Positions 58,712-64,000 of a stretch of 64,000 nucleotides of DNA are shown here, one piece after another; the first letter of the stretch is position 1; every line of letters starts with the position of its first letter. The notes under the pieces are model-generated. The model was given only the letters and a program-made list of their open reading frames with translations, ran no database searches and had not been told where the DNA came from. A program made the position numbers and the translations under genes. The DNA is from Pseudomonas asplenii (GTDB taxonomy: Bacteria; Pseudomonadota; Gammaproteobacteria; Pseudomonadales; Pseudomonadaceae), in NCBI RefSeq assembly GCF_001293465.1, contig NZ_JSYZ01000026.1, forward strand, positions 93,502-157,501. The letters are read 5' to 3'.

Positions 58712-59987
58712 GTCCCCTGCGCCAGCCTTTGCGCTGATCGACTGCAACAGCTTCTACGCCAGTTGCGAACGTGTGTTCCGGCCAGACCTGGCCCATACCC
58801 CCATCATCGTCCTGAGCAACAACGACGGCTGCGTGATCGCCCGTTCCGCGGACGCCAAGCCGCACATCAAGATGGGCGAGCCGTACTTCCAGATCCGGGA
58901 CAAGATCCGTCAGCACGGGATCGTGCCGTTCTCCTCCAACTACGCGCTGTATGGCGACATGAGCCAGCGGGTCATGACCGTGATCGAGTCCATGGTGCCG
59001 GCGCTGGAGGTCTACAGCATCGACGAGGCCTTTGCCGAACTCACCGGTATGACCGAGCCCCTGGAGCAACTGGGACGCCGTATACGGGCCCAGGTGCTCA
59101 GGAGTACCGGCATTCCGGTCGGGGTGGGGATCGCCGGGACCAAGACCCTCGCCAAGCTCGCCAACCACGGCGCGAAGAAGTGGCAGGCGCAGTTGGGTGG
59201 TGTTCTGGATGTGCGGGCACCTCATCGTCGGGAGAAGCTGCTGAAGGCCTGCGACGTGTCCGAGGTATGGGGCATTGGCCGCAAGATGACCGCACACCTG
59301 GCCGGGATGGACGTCAGGACCGCCTGGCAGCTCTCCCAGGCCGATCCCTGGATGCTGCGCAAAAACTTCAGCGTGGTGATCGAGAAGACCGCCCGGGAGC
59401 TGGCCGGCACGCCGTGCCTGGAACTGGATGAGCCCGATGCCCCCAAGCAGGAGATCTGCTGCAGCCGGATGTTCGGCCAGCGCCTAGAGACCTTGCCGCC
59501 GATCAAGGAGGCGGTCGCCACCTACATGATGCGCGCTTCGGAAAAGCTCAGGGCCCAGCAGTCCCTGTGCAAGAAGATCCGGGTCAGCATCCGGACGGGG
59601 ATGTTCAACCCGGAGGAGGCCAAGTACGCCAACGGGGTGGTGATCGATCTGCCGTACCCCACGGACGATGTGCGCCTGCTGACGAAGAGGGCCGTCGACG
59701 CCCTCGATCAGCTCTTTCGACCAGGCTTCCGGTACAGCAAGGCCGAGGTCCTGCTGCTCAACCTCTGCCAGCGCGGCGAGTACACCGACGACCTGTTTGC
59801 TGAATCGCAGCCGGCCGAGGCCACCAAGGTGATGACCGTCCTGGACCAGATCAACCAGCGCTGGGGCAGGGGCACCCTGCGCGCTGCCAGCGTTCCTACC
59901 AAGCCAGAATGGGGCATGCGTCGGGAGATGATGAGCCGCAGCTTCACGACGCGGCTGGATCAGTTGTGGAGGATCTCCTGTACCTGA
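58701..59987 (+). CDS. umuC: UmuC-like Y-family DNA polymerase (RumB/MucB type)
   Basis: 428-residue catalytic subunit of polymerase V for error-prone lesion bypass. Palm residues: ALIDCNSFYASCERVF (Asp, then steric-gate aromatic), VYSIDEAFAEL (catalytic Asp-Glu). The IMS thumb with GIGRKMTAHL helix-hairpin-helix, little finger, and C-terminal UmuC tail (RWGRGTLRAAS, then KPEWGMRREMMS) follow. ATG 58701 lies inside the umuD 3' end. Confidence 0.94.
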   Translation: MAIKSPAPAFALIDCNSFYASCERVFRPDLAHTPIIVLSNNDGCVIARSADAKPHIKMGEPYFQIRDKIRQHGIVPFSSNYALYGDMSQRVMTVIESMVPALEVYSIDEAFAELTGMTEPLEQLGRRIRAQVLRSTGIPVGVGIAGTKTLAKLANHGAKKWQAQLGGVLDVRAPHRREKLLKACDVSEVWGIGRKMTAHLAGMDVRTAWQLSQADPWMLRKNFSVVIEKTARELAGTPCLELDEPDAPKQEICCSRMFGQRLETLPPIKEAVATYMMRASEKLRAQQSLCKKIRVSIRTGMFNPEEAKYANGVVIDLPYPTDDVRLLTKRAVDALDQLFRPGFRYSKAEVLLLNLCQRGEYTDDLFAESQPAEATKVMTVLDQINQRWGRGTLRAASVPTKPEWGMRREMMSRSFTTRLDQLWRISCT

Positions 59988-60111
59988 GTACCGGTGCCGA
60001 TTTTTGGTGTTAAGTCCGGGGTCTATTCGGCTATCTCATGGGGGGATCGATGAGCACGGTGTGGTAGTTGGCCAAGGAAAACCATCAGCATAGATGTTCT
60101 TTTTAGGCCTG

Positions 60112-60127
60112 GAGTACAAATGTACTC
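60112..60127. promoter_or_regulatory. Inverted repeat upstream of the 324-residue orphan
   Basis: GAGTAC-AAAT-GTACTC, perfect 6-bp arms, 112 bp before the ATG at 60240. Candidate operator or small hairpin; the regulator is unknown. Confidence 0.4.
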
Positions 60128-60239
60128 TTTGCCTTTTCAGCGTTGCCTCTCTTCGTGCGAAGGATATTAATGTGCCATCATTGGTTCAGTACGCCCAAAT
60201 CAGACAATGGCAGTCGCGAGTTTTGACAAGGAGTAAGGC

Positions 60240-61214
60240 ATGCTTGATCTCATCTACATCGTGGAAACCCCTCTCGTACCGAATTCGGGGAGGAATGACG
60301 ATGGCAGCTACGAGCCAAATTTCACTATGGGTGGGCGCGATGGCGTTTCGAAAGTAGGTACTGCAATCGGTGGCAGTGCTGTTGCGACAGCAGCGGCTTT
60401 GGGTTCATTCGGTGTTCCAGCGACAGTGATCGCCTCCGCGCTGGTTGGGATACCCGGTGTACTTTCACTATTTTCTAAAGACCCGACAGAGAAGGTGACG
60501 GAAGAATCTGCCGAAAATCAGCAAGCATGCGCATTGGCCGCTTATGTGGCCAAGCACTCTTTCTCTCCTGAGGAGGTCAAGACCAAGGGCTATCGCTTTC
60601 AGCCAGGTCATCCGATTGTGGGCAAGGCCTATCGCAAGCACCCGCTCATGGAGTATCCAAACTCGGAGAGCAGTAACCTCTACATCCCGAGTGATAGTTA
60701 TGACTCTATTCTTCTTGAGGAGCGTGAGTCTGAACTGATCAAGCTACTGGTGGCGCTGGGTGCCACCAAAATCACCATCACCAAGAAAACTTCAAATAAG
60801 CACAATGAAGAAACCAGTGGTGGTTTGACTGTGACGGCGGGAGTGGCTGGGGGAGGAGGGGCGGAATTTTCCGTTAGCAACGAAAAGTTGAATGATGGGC
60901 TTGATACCCGTGAGTTCACGCTCTCGGGGAAAAAATGGAGCACAGAGAGCCGGGTTGGGAGAGAAAATTTCCTCTGGCTCGCCTATGAGCCCTCCTGGAA
61001 GGCCGTTGTGTTTGCTCGAGAGTATGGAGGTTGCCTGTCGGCCTCTCTTGAGATCAAAGAAAACACCACGTTCTCTACAGACAAGAATCTGGAACTGACG
61101 GTCAAGGCGAAGCTCGCCGAGGTTGGTGCCCACGCGGGACTGTCAGCCAAAAGCGCTGAAGAGAAGAGTTACTTGGTCCGAGTCGAGTTCTCACCGATTG
61201 AAGCCATTGGTTAG
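60240..61214 (+). CDS. Orphan protein with Gly/Ala-rich membrane segment and beta-rich C-terminus
   Basis: 324 residues, ATG 60240 with AAGGAG 8 nt upstream. After a short N-terminus (MLDLIYIVETPLVPNSGRN) residues 39-79 are a Gly/Ala hydrophobic hairpin (VGTAIGGSAVATAAALGSFG, then VPATVIASALVGIPGVLSLF). The rest is soluble and Ser/Thr-rich with alternating strands (TKITITKKTSNKH, GGLTVTAGVAGGGGAEFSV). No family recognised. Lower GC than the core. The hairpin plus beta domain suggests a membrane-acting toxin or abortive-infection effector; inference only. Confidence 0.7.
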   Translation: MLDLIYIVETPLVPNSGRNDDGSYEPNFTMGGRDGVSKVGTAIGGSAVATAAALGSFGVPATVIASALVGIPGVLSLFSKDPTEKVTEESAENQQACALAAYVAKHSFSPEEVKTKGYRFQPGHPIVGKAYRKHPLMEYPNSESSNLYIPSDSYDSILLEERESELIKLLVALGATKITITKKTSNKHNEETSGGLTVTAGVAGGGGAEFSVSNEKLNDGLDTREFTLSGKKWSTESRVGRENFLWLAYEPSWKAVVFAREYGGCLSASLEIKENTTFSTDKNLELTVKAKLAEVGAHAGLSAKSAEEKSYLVRVEFSPIEAIG

Positions 61215-61310
61215 CTTGACTGCTCTGTTGCTTACCCAAGAGACCAGCGAAATCAGGCAACTGCTGCCACATCAGTGGCTGGCAGCATAGAGCCCTGCAA
61301 AGAGAGCGAT

Positions 61311-61448
61311 ATGATTCGGTTAGCCCAAGCCAGTGATGAACCCGATATCAGGCATTATGCTGAACAGGCCTATGGTCGTTATGAACCACTTATGGGGCAT
61401 AGGCCTGTATCGAAGACCGCCGATTTCAGCCTGCAAATGGATGCTTAA
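61311..61448 (+). pseudogene. N-terminal fragment of a GNAT acetyltransferase
   Basis: 45 codons (MIRLAQASDEPDIRHYAEQA, then YGRYEPLMGHRPVSKTADFS) match the start of GNAT N-acetyltransferases (alpha1/alpha2 region), then stop. The acetyl-CoA site (Q/RxxGxA) is absent. AGAG precedes the ATG. A truncated leftover between the two orphan genes. Confidence 0.65.
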
Positions 61449-61498
61449 ATAATATTTGAGTAGCGATTTTCTGTAAGAGTGATGAGGATGTGGTATTT

Positions 61499-62548
61499 AT
61501 GCAGCAGCTTGATTTCCCTGTTCCGTATAAGGATCGTTGTTTGAGAACTTCAAGTGGTACCTATGTGGTTTGGCCCTTCCTGAATGCAGAGAAAGGTGCT
61601 GGACCTTATGAGCTATTCTTGGATACTAATGCGCTCACCAATGTTGAGTGGGCTTCACAGTTACCAGCGGAAGTCCGGCTTCAGTCGATTCTCAATCCAC
61701 TGCCTGCTTTGCAGGAACAATGGTTTTCTAATCTTGAGCTTAGAAAAAATCCTGTTCAGAAAATTGAGGAGATGATTCAGGAGTTGGTTGAGCTTGGCTT
61801 TGTGTTTCGCCAAAATTTTGCTCGGGATCAGGTCGCTTTATTAGAAAAAAATGAGGCTGCGTTGAGAGCACAGTTCAGCCTTTTATTTCCCTACATAGCA
61901 ATCATGAAATCGTTGCTCTCAAAGAAGACACCGGTTGACTTAGCGATTGAGCAGCTTAATAGACTCGGTAATGCCGATATTCCTCGATTTACATCTAGTC
62001 TGATGCTGACAGCCCTTGGTGTCGTCTTGAAAAGCCGGCAAGCACTAAAGCTGAATGATGATGCGAAGCCAGCATATTCGTATTTTGAGTCTTTTTTGGC
62101 ATTTCAGCCAGGAAAGAAAGGAGAGACCGACCATATGACTATCTCCTATTTGCGCAACCGTGCAGGAGATCTGAATCTTTGGTTAACACTTCCGGTCTTG
62201 CGAGAGCAGAGATATGAGTTCGTTGGAGTGCCAGCCGTAGTAACAGGCGATAAGGCATTGCATAGGCTTATTTTGCGTGTCCTACCGCCTTTATGTCATG
62301 AAAGCCATAAAGCCGCTTTTACCATTTACCCGGAAGGACTGGAAGATCCTCTTTGGAAGAAGATTTTGCAGGTGGTGAACTCTGTTGAGGTTAGAGGCCG
62401 TGGCACGAAGGAGGAACATGCGCAGCGGCTGTCTAAATTGTTCGAGCTGGCTAAGGAATTTTGTGCTAATCCGGAAGAACGTTTAGTTTTGGATGAGGCA
62501 TGGCAACAGTGGTGTTCGCCAGGTCTTGGTCTAGCGATTGAGCTATAG
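61499..62548 (+). CDS. Orphan protein with PIN-like acidic motif pattern
   Basis: 349-residue AT-rich gene. YELFLDTNALTNVEW places D42 at the end of strand 1, as in PIN nucleases; RAGDLNLWLTLPVLRE (D224) and VPAVVTGDKALHRLI (D251) resemble the later PIN acidic positions. Two helical blocks lie between. ATG 61499 is preceded by GAGGA at 10 nt; GTG 61490 is an alternative. Possibly an RNase effector; resemblance is motif-level only. It is 285 bp downstream of the other orphan gene on the same strand. Confidence 0.6.
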   Translation: MQQLDFPVPYKDRCLRTSSGTYVVWPFLNAEKGAGPYELFLDTNALTNVEWASQLPAEVRLQSILNPLPALQEQWFSNLELRKNPVQKIEEMIQELVELGFVFRQNFARDQVALLEKNEAALRAQFSLLFPYIAIMKSLLSKKTPVDLAIEQLNRLGNADIPRFTSSLMLTALGVVLKSRQALKLNDDAKPAYSYFESFLAFQPGKKGETDHMTISYLRNRAGDLNLWLTLPVLREQRYEFVGVPAVVTGDKALHRLILRVLPPLCHESHKAAFTIYPEGLEDPLWKKILQVVNSVEVRGRGTKEEHAQRLSKLFELAKEFCANPEERLVLDEAWQQWCSPGLGLAIEL

Positions 62549-62677
62549 CTTGCTGGCTGTTAAGGTCTCAATAGCTTTGTATGATAGTTTGGCTGCTTAA
62601 ATTAGCAACCATAATAATTAGCTGTCTATAGACTTTTCTGAGGGGTTCTGATTCATAACCTCTGGAAAGTATAGAGG

Positions 62678-62859
62678 TCCACTAATCTCGGGCACGGTTT
62701 TAGGCGAAAATAATCACCACACGACGGTGTTCAATGAACAGACGACGTACCTTCGCTTCTGCGTTCAAGCGTGAGGCAGCCAACCTGGCTCTCGACCAGG
62801 ACTACAGCCACATTGAGGCTGCCCGATCACTTGGAAGCCAGACGCGAGTCTCGTTTTAA
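62678..62859 (+). mobile_element. IS3-type left end with truncated orfA (copy 2)
   Basis: TCCACTAATCTCGGGCAC...TTTTAGGCGA, then 56 bp on, ATG 62734 starts MNRRRTFASAFKREAANLAL, the helix-turn-helix start of an IS3-family OrfA. The reading is intact through IEAARSLG and then runs into unrelated sequence and a stop at 62857. Collinear with copy 1 at 46571. The junction with the AraC fragment is at about 62830-62865. Confidence 0.75.
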
Positions 62860-62861
62860 GG

Positions 62862-63194
62862 TTGTTGCAGGTACATTCGGCCCCCTTGATCGAGCGATTC
62901 GAACGTTGGGCCCGAACACACCTTGCCGCTGGGTTTTCTCTCCAAGGCGCGGCAGAGGCCTTGTACGTGCATCCCCGTACGCTCCAGCGCTGCGCGGAAG
63001 CGATACTGGGCAAGTCCCCTCTGGCATTTTTCCAGGATTTGCGGGTGGAGCAAGCAAAGCACCTGGTCGCCACTGGGCACGACCTAGAGGTGATTGCTGA
63101 AAAGGTCGGCTATTGCGACGCCGCCACGCTGCGTAATCGACTGCGCAGAAAACTGGGACGTGGTGTGCGCGAGCTCCGCTCGGAGTTGGGATAG
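62862..63194 (+). pseudogene. 3' fragment of an AraC-family regulator (GlxA type)
   Basis: 110 codons holding only the two helix-turn-helix motifs: HLAAGFSLQGAAEALYVHPR with TLQRCAEAILGKSP, and DLEVIAEKVGYCDAATLRNR with LRRKLGRGVRELR. The GATase1-like sensor half is missing, replaced by the IS remnant. Ordinary length would be about 320 residues. Core-style codon use, so it marks the right edge of the accessory region. Confidence 0.8.
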
Positions 63195-63354
63195 TTCGGT
63201 GACCCAGACAACTTTCGGGGCTCTGTCGTTTTCTACGCCAAGGGGCGTTCTTGTTGGATAACGTGGCAGTCCGGCTCAGTACTGTGGGGCAAGGTGTTGG
63301 AAGGGCGTTGATCCGGTTTGTGAGGATGCCGACCGACAGTGAAATGGATACGGT

Positions 63355-64000
63355 TCATTTCCACAGAGCATGGAAATGGTGAACCGGTCCGTAGCCACCT
63401 CCCACCTGTAATTGATCAGCTGCACCAAGCGCGGCCGTCAAATACTCCTTGGCGCCAGAGACTGCCAACGCCATCGTCGACCCGGGTAGCAGGGCCGTGA
63501 TCGCTGCCGAAAGCGTGCATCCTGTACCGTGCGAGTTGCGTGTGGCGATTCGTGGGGCATCCAGCTTCAGTGTGTGTCCCTTGCCCGCCAGTAGATCGAC
63601 GCTACGTTGCCCCTCCAGGTGCCCACCTTTGAGCAGCACCCAATCCGCGCCCAACTGCCCCATTTCCGTTACTGCGACTCGCATGGCTTCCAATGATCGA
63701 GGTTCTTCGCCCTGCAGGAGCACGCCGGCCTCAGGCAGGTTTGGAGTGATCAGAGTGGACAGCGGGATCAGGCGTTCCCGAATGGCCGCAACAGCCTCAG
63801 GATCCACCAGCCGATCACCACTCTTGGCGACCATGACGGGGTCCAGCACGATGGGACAGTCGGCACGCGCTCGTAGACACCGAGCAATGACTTCAACAAT
63901 GCCAGCGTTGGCAACCATGCCAATCTTCACGGCATCGACCCGCACATCGTCGAAGACGGCCTCGATCTGCTCGGCAACGAAGGAGGGGGCCAGGGGCACG
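63355..64000 (-). CDS. thiD: Hydroxymethylpyrimidine/phosphomethylpyrimidine kinase, 5' end beyond window
   Basis: C-terminal 215 residues of ThiD, which phosphorylates HMP and HMP-P for thiamine synthesis. Visible: VDAVKIGMVANAGIVEV, CPIVLDPVMVAKSGD, LITPNLPEAGVLL, DWVLLKGGHLEGQRSVDLL, and the catalytic loop RIATRNSHGTGCTLSAAITA. It ends with GGGYGPVHHFHALWK. Reading continues to the window end without a supported start, so the N-terminus (about 50 residues) lies outside. Confidence 0.92.
   Translation of the reverse strand, partial: VPLAPSFVAEQIEAVFDDVRVDAVKIGMVANAGIVEVIARCLRARADCPIVLDPVMVAKSGDRLVDPEAVAAIRERLIPLSTLITPNLPEAGVLLQGEEPRSLEAMRVAVTEMGQLGADWVLLKGGHLEGQRSVDLLAGKGHTLKLDAPRIATRNSHGTGCTLSAAITALLPGSTMALAVSGAKEYLTAALGAADQLQVGGGYGPVHHFHALWK

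Noticed and set aside
60094..60357. 87-codon frame overlapping the start of the 324-residue orphan gene
   Set aside because: The other frame has AAGGAG at proper spacing and continues for 324 codons; this one is a shadow.

Overview
This 64 kb window is from a Pseudomonas chromosome (P. putida/P. fluorescens side of the genus). Evidence: high-GC coding style, the bkdR-bkdA1A2B-lpdV cluster, an rsmE-type csrA, the thrS-infC-rpmI-rplT-pheST-ihfA-merR-tRNA-Pro string, a DUF1654 gene and a Pseudomonas-type REP pair.

Layout. 1-9.6 kb: an MFS transporter (cut by the window edge) and an FAD oxidoreductase divergent from a GntR regulator. Then a quaternary-amine/betaine ABC importer (binding protein, ATPase, two permeases), a proline racemase-family enzyme and a GATase1-like AraC regulator. 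9.6-12.8 kb: a dCache chemoreceptor, the 3' remnant of a TMADH-type demethylase gene, and a class II aldolase-like gene. Together these look like a sense, import and catabolise module for a betaine, possibly an N-methylated proline, that has lost its demethylase. 12.8-18.8 kb: REPIN, branched-chain keto acid dehydrogenase operon, bkdR, rsmE. 19-24.3 kb: small lipoproteins, OBAP-like protein, cupin, Zn-alcohol/formaldehyde dehydrogenase, and an SOS-boxed DUF1654-endA pair. 24.4-31.6 kb: ribose operon rbsBACRKD with an exported nucleoside hydrolase. 31.6-41.2 kb: small envelope proteins, cold-shock protein and the conserved translation cluster, ending at tRNA-Pro(GGG).

From the tRNA onward the sequence becomes accessory (mixed base composition, defence and mobility genes). 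41.3-46.4 kb holds a lipoprotein, orphan genes and a restriction island: a C5-cytosine methyltransferase, an Eco29kI-family GIY-YIG endonuclease, a second GIY-YIG nuclease of the same family, and a convergent Vsr nuclease. Two fossil copies of the same IS3-type left end (46.57 and 62.68 kb, same orientation, same 56-bp spacing to the ATG) bracket about 16 kb. That segment contains an SF1 helicase fused to a nuclease domain, a DUF3578-DUF3883 protein, and remnants of a PFGI-1-like integrative conjugative element (DUF5623, TraD, PFL_4669 family, DUF3158, SSB). It also contains a cas-less type I-F CRISPR mini-array with four 32-nt spacers, an SRAP gene divergent from umuDC around a LexA box, and two orphan genes (a glycine-rich membrane-segment protein and a PIN-like protein). 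The island ends in a decapitated AraC gene, and the chromosome resumes with thiD (cut by the window end).

The strongest novelties are the CRISPR mini-array, whose truncated last repeat stops exactly at the expected Cas6f cut and supplies the last five codons and stop of the SRAP gene; the twin Eco29kI-like nucleases beside one methyltransferase; and the uncharacterised genes at 60.2-62.5 kb. No integrase, relaxase, mating-pair or cas genes are visible, so the conjugative element is a relic. No database search was possible: family names rest on motifs and remembered family sequences.
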